Of a stretch of DNA of 64,000 nucleotides, positions 42,059 to 50,032 are shown one piece after another. Both the position numbers and the translations under genes were made by a program. The stretch spans positions 3,782,001 to 3,846,000 of the forward strand of contig NZ_CP101153.1 of assembly GCF_024298825.1 (NCBI RefSeq), written 5' to 3'. The notes beneath the pieces were generated by a model, which worked only from the letters and a program-made list of their open reading frames with translations, made no database searches and was not told the DNA's origin. Every line of letters starts with the position of its first letter. Position 1 is the first letter of the stretch. The DNA is from Haloglomus salinum (GTDB taxonomy: Archaea > Halobacteriota > Halobacteria > Halobacteriales > Haloarculaceae).

Positions 42059-44014
42059 ATGGCGAGCAACAAGATCCTCGGCATCGACCTGGGGACCACC
42101 AACTCCGCGTTCGCAGTGATGGAGGGTGGCGACCCCGAGATCATCGCGAACGCCGAGGGCGACCGCACCACGCCCTCCGTGGTCGCGTTCACGGACGACG
42201 GGGAACGCCTCGTCGGGAAGCCCGCGAAGAACCAGGCCGTCCAGAACCCCGAACACACCATCCAGTCCATCAAGCGGCACATGGGCGAGGACGGCTACAC
42301 CGTCGACATCGAGGGCGAGGAGTACACGCCCGAGCAGATATCGGCGATGATCCTCCAGAAGATCAAGCGCGACGCGGAGGACTACCTCGGCGACGAGGTC
42401 GAGAAGGCCGTCATCACGGTCCCCGCCTACTTCAGCGACCGCCAGCGCCAGGCCACGAAGGACGCCGGCGAGATCGCCGGCTTCGAGGTCGAGCGCATCA
42501 TCAACGAGCCGACCGCGGCGTCGATGGCGTACGGCCTCGACGACGAGTCCGACCAGACCGTCCTCGTCTACGACCTGGGCGGGGGCACCTTCGACGTCTC
42601 CATCCTCGACCTCGGTGGTGGGGTGTACGAGGTCGTCGCCACGAACGGTGACAACGACCTCGGCGGTGACGACTGGGACCAGGCGCTCATCGACCACCTC
42701 GCCGACGAGTTCCAGGCCGAGCACGGCATCGACCTCCGCGAGGACCGGCAGGCGCTCCAGCGACTCAAGGACGCCGCCGAGGAGGCGAAGATCGAACTCT
42801 CGAACCGAAAGGAGACGACCGTCACGCTCCCGTTCATCGCGGCCGACGACGACGGCCCGAAGGACCTGGAGGAGACCATCAGCCGCGCGAAGTTCGAGTC
42901 GCTCACCAGCGACCTGCTGGAGCGGACGGTCGGCCCGACGGAGCAGGCGCTCTCGGACGCCGGCTACGACAAGGGCGACATCGACGAGGTGCTGCTGGTC
43001 GGTGGCTCCACGCGGATGCCGCAGGTCCGCGAGAAGGTCGAGGAGATGGCCGGACAGGACCCGCGCAAGTCCGTCAACCCGGACGAGGCCGTCGCGCTGG
43101 GCGCGGCCATCCAGGGCGGGGTCCTCTCGGGCGACGTGGACGACATCGTCCTGCTGGACGTGACGCCGCTGTCGCTCGGTATCGAGGTGAAGGGTGGCCT
43201 GTTCGAGCGCCTCATCGACAAGAACACCACCATCCCGACGGAGGAGTCGAAGATCTTCACGACCGCGGCGGACAACCAGACGATGGTCAACGTCCGCGTC
43301 TTCCAGGGTGAGCGCGAGATGGCCGAGGGCAACGAGCTCCTCGGCGAGTTCCAGCTCACCGGTATCCCGCCGGCCCCCGCCGGCACACCGCAAATCGAGG
43401 TGACGTTCAACATCGACGAGAACGGCATCGTCAACGTCGAGGCCGAGGACAAGGGCTCGGGCAACGCCGAGTCCATCACCATCGAGGGCGGCGCCGGCCT
43501 CTCCGACGAGCAGATCGAGGAGATGCAGGAGGAAGCCGAGGAGCACGCTGAGGAGGACCAGAAGCGCCGCGAGTTCGTCGAGACGCGCAACGAGGCCGAG
43601 TCGGCCGTCCAGCGCGCCGAGACCCTCCTCGAGGAGAACGAGGAGGAGATCGACGCCGACCTCCGGAGCGACATCGAGGCCGAGGTCGAACGTGTCGAGG
43701 ACGCCCTCGACGAGTACGAGGACGTCGAGTTCGAGGCGATCGACGAGGCCACGGAGGCGCTGGAATCGGCGACAGAGAGCCTGAGCCAGGAGCTTCAGGA
43801 GATCGGCAAGCAGATGTACCAGCAGCAGGCCCAGGCCGGCGCCGGCGGTGCCGGTGCTGGCGCCGGTCCCGGCGGCGCCGGTCCCGGCGGCATGGGCGGC
43901 GGCCCTGGCGGTATGGGCGGCGGCCCCGGCGGTGCCGGCCCGGGCGCCGAGGCCGACGACGAGGAGTACGTCGACGCCGACTTCGAGGACGTGGACGAGG
44001 ACGACGAAGAGTAG
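42059..44014 (+). CDS. dnaK: Chaperone DnaK (Hsp70)
   Basis: This 651-residue Hsp70 binds and refolds proteins in an ATP cycle with GrpE and Dna[14 protein letters not shown] is at 8-20, [17 protein letters not shown], the phosphate loop [11 protein letters not shown] at about 171-181, [11 protein letters not shown], and the linker [10 protein letters not shown] follow. The substrate domain and helical lid follow. The last 65 residues begin with a Gly/Ala/Pro/Met-rich run (about 43838-43952) and end in an acidic stretch close to [16 protein letters not shown]. The same frame stays open far upstream (to 41594), but only the part from 42059 is conserved. Confidence 0.98.
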   Translation: MASNKILGIDLGTTNSAFAVMEGGDPEIIANAEGDRTTPSVVAFTDDGERLVGKPAKNQAVQNPEHTIQSIKRHMGEDGYTVDIEGEEYTPEQISAMILQKIKRDAEDYLGDEVEKAVITVPAYFSDRQRQATKDAGEIAGFEVERIINEPTAASMAYGLDDESDQTVLVYDLGGGTFDVSILDLGGGVYEVVATNGDNDLGGDDWDQALIDHLADEFQAEHGIDLREDRQALQRLKDAAEEAKIELSNRKETTVTLPFIAADDDGPKDLEETISRAKFESLTSDLLERTVGPTEQALSDAGYDKGDIDEVLLVGGSTRMPQVREKVEEMAGQDPRKSVNPDEAVALGAAIQGGVLSGDVDDIVLLDVTPLSLGIEVKGGLFERLIDKNTTIPTEESKIFTTAADNQTMVNVRVFQGEREMAEGNELLGEFQLTGIPPAPAGTPQIEVTFNIDENGIVNVEAEDKGSGNAESITIEGGAGLSDEQIEEMQEEAEEHAEEDQKRREFVETRNEAESAVQRAETLLEENEEEIDADLRSDIEAEVERVEDALDEYEDVEFEAIDEATEALESATESLSQELQEIGKQMYQQQAQAGAGGAGAGAGPGGAGPGGMGGGPGGMGGGPGGAGPGAEADDEEYVDADFEDVDEDDEE

Positions 44015-44042
44015 GACTGCTCGCGAGACGCTGCGGTAATCT

Positions 44043-44055
44043 GCTGTTTTTCAGC
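44043..44055 (+). terminator. T-run terminator candidate after dnaK
   Basis: gctgtttttcagc has five Ts between short complementary arms, 29 bases past the dnaK stop. T-runs are the main mark of archaeal terminators, and this is one of very few in the window. Confidence 0.45.
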
Positions 44056-44096
44056 GGTATCCTGCGTAGAACTGAGATACTGAGAACTGTGGCGAG

Positions 44097-45770
44097 CTAT
44101 TGCTCGGCCACGGGCGCGTCCGCGGCCCGGGAGAACTCGAAGCCGTCGTAGTCGTCGCTGGCGACGCGGTCGCAGATGTCGCGGTACATGTCGAGGCCGC
44201 CCGGGAACGGCGTGAACACCGCCGTCTTGCCGGGGACGTTGTCCCCCCGGTACCAGGAGTCGGCCTCCGAGAACAGCATGTTGTCCGCGAGCATGTTGGT
44301 GTTCGTGACCCACTGGGTCTCGGATGCCTCGGTCGGTTCGATGGTGTCGTGGCCGTGTTCGTCCATGTAGTCGATGCAGTCCTCGATCCACTCGACGTGC
44401 TGCTCGATGGAGAGCGGCATGTTCGTCAGGACCGAGGGGCTCTGCGGGCCGGTGATGGTGAACAGGTTGGGAAAGCCACGCGTCATCAGGCCGAGGTAGG
44501 TCCGGGGGCCGTCGGCCCACTTCTCCTCCATCGTCAGCCCGTCGCGGCCCTCGATGTCCATCGCGAGGATGGCTCCAGTCATCGCGTCGAACCCCGTCGC
44601 GAACACGATGACGTCGAGGTCGTACTCCTCGGCCGTGGTCTGGATACCACGGGGCGTGACGCGCTCGATGGGTTCGCCGTCGTCGCTGACGTCGACGAGC
44701 GAGACGTCGTCCCGGTTGTAGGTCCGGTAGTAGTCGTTGTAGTCCATCGGCGGCCGCTTCGCGCCGTACGGGTGGTCGCTCGGGACGAGCTTCTCGGCGG
44801 TCTCGGGGTCGTCGACCTTCGCGCGGATCTTCTCGCGGATGAACTCCGAGATGACCGCGTTCACCTCGGCGTTCGTGAGGACGTGGCCCGGTTCGAACGC
44901 GTGGAGGAAGCGGAAGCCGCCCTGCTCCCAGCGGTCCTCGAGCGTCTCGCGGATCTCCTCCTCGGAGAGGCTGGCGGCGGAGTAGTGTTCGTGGTCGAAC
45001 GGCATCCCCAGCCGCGAGTCGCGGGCCTGCTCCCAGATATCGTCGTAGTTCGCGCGAATCTCCTCGTACTCGTCGTCCTCCAGCGGCCGGTTACGCGCCG
45101 GGACAGCGTAGTTGGGCGTCCGCTGGAACACGGTCAGGTGTTCGGCCCGTCCGCCCGTCTCGGAGATGAACTGGATGCCCGTCGACCCGGTGCCGATGAC
45201 GCCGACGTGCTTGTCGGAGAAGTCGACACCCTCGTCGGGCCAGCGGGACGTGTGGTGCCACTCGCCCTCGAACTCGTCGAGGCCGTCGAAGTCCGGCTTG
45301 AACGGCTCGGAGAGACAGCCGACGCCGGTGATGAAGAAACGCGTCTCGACCACCTCGCCGTCAGCCAGTTCGACCGTCCAGGTGCCCGCGTCCTCGTCGT
45401 ACGTCGCGGACCGGACCTCGCGCTCGAACTCGATGTCGCGGCGCAGGTCCAGTTCGTCGGCGACGAAGTTCAGGTACTCGAGAATCTCGGGCTGTTCCGG
45501 GTAGCGCTCGGTCCACTCCCACTGCTCCCGGATGTCGTCGCTGAACGAGTAGCAGTAGATGTGGCTCTCGCTGTCGCAGCGTGCGCCCGGATACCGGTTC
45601 CAGTACCACGTCCCGCCCACGTCCCCACCCTTCTCGAAGACGCGGACATCGTAGCCGCGTTCGCGCAGTCGATGCAGCATGTAGAGCCCCGAGAACCCCG
45701 CCCCGACGACGACGGCGTCTACGTCCGTGTTGCTCCCGGCCCGGCCCGTGCGTGCGTCCGCGTCAGACAC
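44097..45770 (-). CDS. Baeyer-Villiger-type flavin monooxygenase
   Basis: This 557-residue protein has two Rossmann folds: VVGAGFSGLYML for FAD near residue 21 and VGVIGTGSTGIQ for NADPH near 190. Between them lies FEGEWHHTSRWPDE, which fits the Baeyer-Villiger fingerprint FxGxxxHxxxWP. GGTWYWNRYPGARCDSESH is also typical. It should insert oxygen next to a ketone to make an ester or lactone. It starts with GTG. It is the last of four minus-strand genes (kinase, acyl-CoA synthetase, kinase, monooxygenase). Genes for the lactone hydrolase or alcohol dehydrogenase of such a pathway are not visible. Confidence 0.92.
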   Translation of the reverse strand: MSDADARTGRAGSNTDVDAVVVGAGFSGLYMLHRLRERGYDVRVFEKGGDVGGTWYWNRYPGARCDSESHIYCYSFSDDIREQWEWTERYPEQPEILEYLNFVADELDLRRDIEFEREVRSATYDEDAGTWTVELADGEVVETRFFITGVGCLSEPFKPDFDGLDEFEGEWHHTSRWPDEGVDFSDKHVGVIGTGSTGIQFISETGGRAEHLTVFQRTPNYAVPARNRPLEDDEYEEIRANYDDIWEQARDSRLGMPFDHEHYSAASLSEEEIRETLEDRWEQGGFRFLHAFEPGHVLTNAEVNAVISEFIREKIRAKVDDPETAEKLVPSDHPYGAKRPPMDYNDYYRTYNRDDVSLVDVSDDGEPIERVTPRGIQTTAEEYDLDVIVFATGFDAMTGAILAMDIEGRDGLTMEEKWADGPRTYLGLMTRGFPNLFTITGPQSPSVLTNMPLSIEQHVEWIEDCIDYMDEHGHDTIEPTEASETQWVTNTNMLADNMLFSEADSWYRGDNVPGKTAVFTPFPGGLDMYRDICDRVASDDYDGFEFSRAADAPVAEQ

Positions 45771-45863
45771 TCTCAGTCACCGCGCGGATGACGGTGTCAG
45801 TTCGCGTTAAATCTGGTGCCTGTCTAGCGAGTGTCGACCATACCGACACGACGGGTCGCCGCC

Positions 45864-46931
45864 TCAGAGCGTCCACTCCCCCTCGACGATGGCGAGCGCG
45901 CGCTCGGCCTGCGCGGGGACACCCTCGCCCATCCGCTCGTACATCGGGTCGTCGACGCCGCCACGCAGGAAGCGGGCGTAGAACATCTCGCCGAGGGCGG
46001 CCATCTTGAATGCGGCCAGCGCGAGGTAGAAGCGCGGGTTCGTGAACTCGCGTCCGGAGCGAGTCTCGTACCGGTCGACGAACTCGGTGCGCGTGGGGTA
46101 GTCCTCGCCCGCGAGGAACCGTGGCGCGAACCGCTCGGAGACGACCCGTTCCTCGTCGTCCGGGTCGGGCCAGAAGTGGAGCGCGTACCCCAGGTCCGCG
46201 AGCGGGTCGCCCAGCGTGCTCATCTCCCAGTCGAACACGCCGGCGATGCGCGGGTCCGCCTCGGGTGCGAACATCACGTTGTCCAGTTTGTAGTCGCCGT
46301 GGACGAGCGCGTGGTCGGCCTCGTCGGGCGCGTGCTCGGCGAGCCAGGAGCCGACCTCGTACAGTTCGGGCACCTCGCGCTCCTCGCTGGTCGTGTCGAG
46401 GGCCCAGATGACCGCCTCCTGGAACCGCTCGACCTGCCGGTCGAGGTAGCCCTCGGGGTAGCCGAACTCGCCCGCCTCGAGGCCGACGGCGTCGTAGTCG
46501 ACGTCGTGGACGGCAACCAGCGCGTCGATGAAGGCGTCCGCGAGCGCATCCCGGCGCGCGGGCGTGGCGAACCGCTCGGGTTCCTCGGTGTGGACGACGT
46601 CGCCCTCGATGCGGTCCATCACGTAGAACGGCGCGCCGAGCACGGAGTCGTCCTCGCAAGAGGCGACGGTGGGCGCGACGGGTACCTCGGTCCCCTGAAG
46701 CGCGTCGAGGATGCGGTACTCCCGGAGGACGTCGTGGGCGGTGTCGGCGGTCTCGTCCGGCGGCGGGCGTCGGACGACCAGCTCGCGGTCGCCCCACGTC
46801 ACGAACAGCGTCTCGTTGGAGTAGCCGCCGCCCTCACCGGTCACCTCGAGTGTGTCGGCGGGGCCGACCTCGCGGTCGAGGAAGGACCGGAGGGGGGCCG
46901 TGTCGAGCGTCGAATCGGCCTGTTCGGACAT
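45864..46931 (-). CDS. APH-fold phosphotransferase of the ACAD10/11-LvaA type (copy 1)
   Basis: This 355-residue protein has the aminoglycoside-phosphotransferase kinase fold. GGYSNETLFV near residue 36, a Lys/Arg-type RELVVRRPP strand, LVHGDYKLDNVMF at 209-221 (catalytic loop, Asp213, Asn218) and VFDWEMSTLGDPLADLGY (metal Asp234) are present. The EFGYPEGYLDRQVERF stretch is typical of the group that phosphorylates hydroxyacyl-CoAs rather than drugs. It is a paralogue of the gene at 48740-49807. A promoter CTATTTCC lies 27 bases upstream. It sits between an acyl-CoA synthetase and a monooxygenase gene. Confidence 0.87.
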   Translation of the reverse strand: MSEQADSTLDTAPLRSFLDREVGPADTLEVTGEGGGYSNETLFVTWGDRELVVRRPPPDETADTAHDVLREYRILDALQGTEVPVAPTVASCEDDSVLGAPFYVMDRIEGDVVHTEEPERFATPARRDALADAFIDALVAVHDVDYDAVGLEAGEFGYPEGYLDRQVERFQEAVIWALDTTSEEREVPELYEVGSWLAEHAPDEADHALVHGDYKLDNVMFAPEADPRIAGVFDWEMSTLGDPLADLGYALHFWPDPDDEERVVSERFAPRFLAGEDYPTRTEFVDRYETRSGREFTNPRFYLALAAFKMAALGEMFYARFLRGGVDDPMYERMGEGVPAQAERALAIVEGEWTL

Positions 46932-46995
46932 GGCACGGAGGCGGAGTGGCGTGGGGAAATAGCTTCCCCCGGGAGCCTTCGTCGGGGCCGCGCGC

Positions 46996-48675
46996 TCAGT
47001 CCGCCAGCCCCTCGCGCTCGCGGAGGCTCTGTCGCCGGACCTTTCCGGTCGAGGTCCGGGGCAACTCGTCGACGAACGTGACCTCGCGCGGGTACTCGTA
47101 CTTCGCCAGGCGGTCCTTCACGTGGTCCATCAGCGCCGTCCGGAGGTCGTCGCTCGCCTCGTGGCCCTCGGCCAGCATGACGAACGCCTTCGGCACCTCG
47201 CCGCGCTCCTCGTGGGGGACGCCGATGACGGCCGCGTCGGCGACGGCCTCGTGACTCGCGAGCGAGTCCTCGATCTCCTCCGGGCCGATGCGGTAGCCCG
47301 AGGAGATGATGACGTCGTCCTTGCGCGACTCGAAGTAGAAGTAGCCGTCCTCGTCGACCCGGCCGAGGTCCTCGGTCAGGAGCCAGCCGTCCCGTACCTT
47401 CGCGACGGTCTTCTCCGGTTCGTTCCAGTACTCCTTGAAGCAGACCGGGTCACCCTCGTACCGGAAGGCGATCTCGCCGACCTCTCCAGGGTCGACGGTC
47501 GGCTCGCCCGTCTCCGGGTCGACGATGGCGACCTCGTGGCCCGGCGCGGCCAGGCCCATGCTCCCGGCGCGTTTCTCGGCGAGCGACTCGTTCTCCACGA
47601 CGGTCACGTTGGCCTCCGTCTGGCCGTACCCCTCGTGGACGAGCGCACCGCCGAAGGTGTCCTCGGCCCACTCCGCGACGGACTCGCCGAGCGACTCGCC
47701 GCCACTCCCGATGACCCGCAGGGAGTCCACGTCGTACCCCTCGCTGGGCACCTGCATCATGAACCGGAGCGCGGTCGGCGGGATGAACGCCATCGTGATG
47801 TCGTAGCGGTCGAGCAGGTCGAACGCCGTCGCCGGGTCGAACTCGCCGCCGTGGTAGGCCAGCACCGGCCGCCCGTAGAACAGCGCCGAGAAGACGATGT
47901 TGAACAGCGAGGCGATCCACGCCCACTCGGCCGGCGTCCAGAAGCGCGTCTCCTCGCCGAACTCGAAGTCGCCGACGGTCTGGATGCCCGGCAGGTGGCC
48001 CAGCAGGACCCGATGCGCGTGCCGGACGCCCTTCGGGTCGCCCGTCGTCCCGGAGGTGTAGATGAGCAGGGCGTCGTCCTCTGCGTCGGTCTCGACGGCC
48101 TCGTGGTCCGGGGAGCGGTCGGGCACGGCCTCGTCGTACGCGCGCTCGTCGCCCTCGGGGTCGCCGTCGACGACGAGCACGGACGTCAGGCCGATGTCGT
48201 AGTCCTCACGCGCCCGGCGGAGCGCGTCGACGTTGCTCCCGTCGACGACGCAGGCGCTGGCATCGGCGTCGGCCAGCCGGTACCCGACGCCGTCCGGACC
48301 GAACAGCGTCGAGAGCGGCACGGAGACGGCCCCGAGTTTCCACGCGGCGACGTGGGCGATGGCAGCCTCGGGCTTCTGTGGCAGGTTCACGCCGACCCGG
48401 TCACCCCGCTCGACGCCGCTGTCGGCGAGGTGGTTGGCGAGGCGACTCGCCGCGGCCTCGAACTCCGCGAAGGAGTAGGTGTCCGTCGCCCCCGACTCGT
48501 CCTCGACGAACAGCGCCGGTGCGTCGGGGGTCCGCTCGGCCCACCGGTCGCAGACGTACGCCGCCATGTTGAACCGGTCGGGCACCTCCCACTCGAACCA
48601 GTCGCGGAGCTCCTCGAAGCTCTCCCAGTCGTGCTCGTGGAGGTGGTAGCTGTCCAGCCGTTCAGTGGTTGCCAT
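46996..48675 (-). CDS. Acyl-CoA synthetase (AMP-forming)
   Basis: This 559-residue ANL-family enzyme activates a carboxylic acid to its CoA thioester. LLIYTSGTTGDPKGVRHAHR (P-loop-like motif), EGYGQTEANVTVVEN, DGWLLTEDLGRVDEDGYFYFESRKDD, SSGYRIGPEEIEDSL and RTSTGKVRRQSLRE, with the catalytic Lys, are all present. It resembles medium-chain/acetate-like synthetases. The start is the ATG at 48675; 75 extra codons upstream run through the promoter and the next gene's end. A palindrome covers the TATA-like element. It lies between two APH-fold kinase genes. Confidence 0.92.
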   Translation of the reverse strand: MATTERLDSYHLHEHDWESFEELRDWFEWEVPDRFNMAAYVCDRWAERTPDAPALFVEDESGATDTYSFAEFEAAASRLANHLADSGVERGDRVGVNLPQKPEAAIAHVAAWKLGAVSVPLSTLFGPDGVGYRLADADASACVVDGSNVDALRRAREDYDIGLTSVLVVDGDPEGDERAYDEAVPDRSPDHEAVETDAEDDALLIYTSGTTGDPKGVRHAHRVLLGHLPGIQTVGDFEFGEETRFWTPAEWAWIASLFNIVFSALFYGRPVLAYHGGEFDPATAFDLLDRYDITMAFIPPTALRFMMQVPSEGYDVDSLRVIGSGGESLGESVAEWAEDTFGGALVHEGYGQTEANVTVVENESLAEKRAGSMGLAAPGHEVAIVDPETGEPTVDPGEVGEIAFRYEGDPVCFKEYWNEPEKTVAKVRDGWLLTEDLGRVDEDGYFYFESRKDDVIISSGYRIGPEEIEDSLASHEAVADAAVIGVPHEERGEVPKAFVMLAEGHEASDDLRTALMDHVKDRLAKYEYPREVTFVDELPRTSTGKVRRQSLREREGLAD

Positions 48676-48697
48676 GTGGTCTGACAGCAGTGGGCGC

Positions 48698-48713
48698 GGC
48701 AAAGGCGTTTGCC
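48698..48713. promoter_or_regulatory. Palindrome over the acyl-CoA synthetase promoter
   Basis: ggcaaa and tttgcc form 6-bp arms around ggcg. The minus strand word CCTTTGCC in it is centred 27 bases before the ATG at 48675, so the palindrome covers the likely TATA box and could be a repressor site. Confidence 0.4.
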
Positions 48714-48739
48714 TCGGGGCCCCAACGTCAGGTGGGTCC

Positions 48740-49807
48740 CTACAGCGGCTCCTCCCCCTCGACGATGCGCTTCGCTCGAGCGGCCAGCTCTGGCACGCCC
48801 TCCTCCAGCGCGGGATACAGCGGGTCGGAGGCGTCGCCCGCCCGGTAGCGGAAGTACATCGCCTCCGTGGTCGTGACAATCTTGTACGCCGCGAGGCCAC
48901 GGTAGAACCGCTCGTTCGTGAACTCTTGGCCCGTGCGCTCTTCGTACCGCGCGACGAGTTCCCGACGAGTCGGGTAGTCCTCGTGTTCCATGAAGCGGGG
49001 GACCAGTCCCTCGGGGAGCGCGGGCTCCGGGTCGCCCGCGTCCCGCCAGAAGACGAGCATCCACCCGAGGTCGGCGAGCGGGTCGCCGAGCGTCGAGAGC
49101 TCCCAGTCCAGCACGCCCGTAATCTCGGGCGGCGTCCCGGGCGCGAACATCACGTTGTCCAGCTTGTAGTCGCCGTGGACGAGCGTGTGAGCGCTCTCCT
49201 CGGGGACGTTGTCGGCCAGCCACTCCCCCACCTCCCGGACGTGTGGGACCTCGCGGTCCTGCTCGGTCGTCGGGAGGAACCACTCCAGTTGCTCGGTGAA
49301 CGTCTCGACCTGCCGTTCGAGGTAGCCCTCCGGGTAGCCGAACTCGCCCTCGCCGAGGCCGACGGCCTCGTGGTCGACCGCGTGGATGTCGGCCAGCGTA
49401 TCGACCAGTTCCTCGCCGACGGTTCGGCGGCCCGCGGCGGTGGCGAAGCGGTCGGGTTCCTCGGTCCGGAGGACGTCCCCGTCGAGCCGCTCGAGCAGGA
49501 CGAAATCACATCCCAGCACGTCGAGGTCATCGCAGGTCGCGACCACGTCGGGGACTGGGACCGCGCCGGCGACGGCGTCCATCACTCGCGCCTCCCGGAG
49601 CACGTCGTGGGCACCCTCGGCGTGGTCACCGGCGGGGGGCCGCCGGAGGACGAGGTCGCGGTCGCCCCACTCGACGAACAGCGTCTCGTTCGAGAGCCCG
49701 TCACCGTGGTACTCGACCGAGAGGTCGGTGTTCGAGTCGCTACCCAGCGTCTCGCGGCAGAAGTCGGCCAGTGCGGCCTCGTCGACGAGCGCGTCGGCGT
49801 CGGTCAC
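48740..49807 (-). CDS. APH-fold phosphotransferase of the ACAD10/11-LvaA type (copy 2)
   Basis: This 355-residue paralogue of the copy at 45864 keeps DGLSNETLFVEWGDRDLVLRRPP in parts, EFGYPEGYLERQVETF, LVHGDYKLDNVMF and VLDWELSTLGDPLADLGW. Catalytic Asp and Asn are kept. The two differ over most of the substrate-facing C-terminal part, so they may serve different chain lengths. I take the GTG at 49807, which gives the same length as the other copy; a GTG at 49822 is also in frame. The 49807 GTG overlaps the stop of an 18-codon upstream frame. It is the first gene of the four-gene minus-strand group. Confidence 0.86.
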   Translation of the reverse strand: MTDADALVDEAALADFCRETLGSDSNTDLSVEYHGDGLSNETLFVEWGDRDLVLRRPPAGDHAEGAHDVLREARVMDAVAGAVPVPDVVATCDDLDVLGCDFVLLERLDGDVLRTEEPDRFATAAGRRTVGEELVDTLADIHAVDHEAVGLGEGEFGYPEGYLERQVETFTEQLEWFLPTTEQDREVPHVREVGEWLADNVPEESAHTLVHGDYKLDNVMFAPGTPPEITGVLDWELSTLGDPLADLGWMLVFWRDAGDPEPALPEGLVPRFMEHEDYPTRRELVARYEERTGQEFTNERFYRGLAAYKIVTTTEAMYFRYRAGDASDPLYPALEEGVPELAARAKRIVEGEEPL

Positions 49808-49860
49808 GTCCGACCACCACACGACGGGTGGCCGACCGCGTCCAATGCGAGCAGTGCCAT
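49804..49860 (-). CDS. Possible 18-codon leader ORF
   Basis: The minus-strand ATG at 49860 lies 26 bases past a TATA-like CGATTTGTGG (49881-49890). The frame reads MALLALDAVGHPSCGGRT, and its TGA overlaps the GTG at 49807 (GTGA). It mirrors the arrangement at 41036-41092. Peptide function is unknown, and a role in coupling translation is the simplest idea. Confidence 0.3.
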   Translation of the reverse strand: MALLALDAVGHPSCGGRT

Positions 49861-50032
49861 ACCGCGACGTGCTGCCCCGGCCACAAATCGGTTCGGGCGA
49901 ACGGTAACCGCCCGTGGGTCACCGACGAGGTGAGGCCGTTCAGTCGCCTGCATGCCGCGCCGCAGACGCGGTGTAACCGGCCGGAGCGCGTCCTGCCGGC
50001 CGTCCGACGAGGGGGCCCGCCGCCGAACGGAC

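Noticed and set aside
43838-43952. GGC-rich repeat in dnaK taken as a mobile element
   Set aside because: It encodes the Gly/Ala/Pro/Met-rich flexible tail usual at the end of Hsp70 proteins and is in frame.
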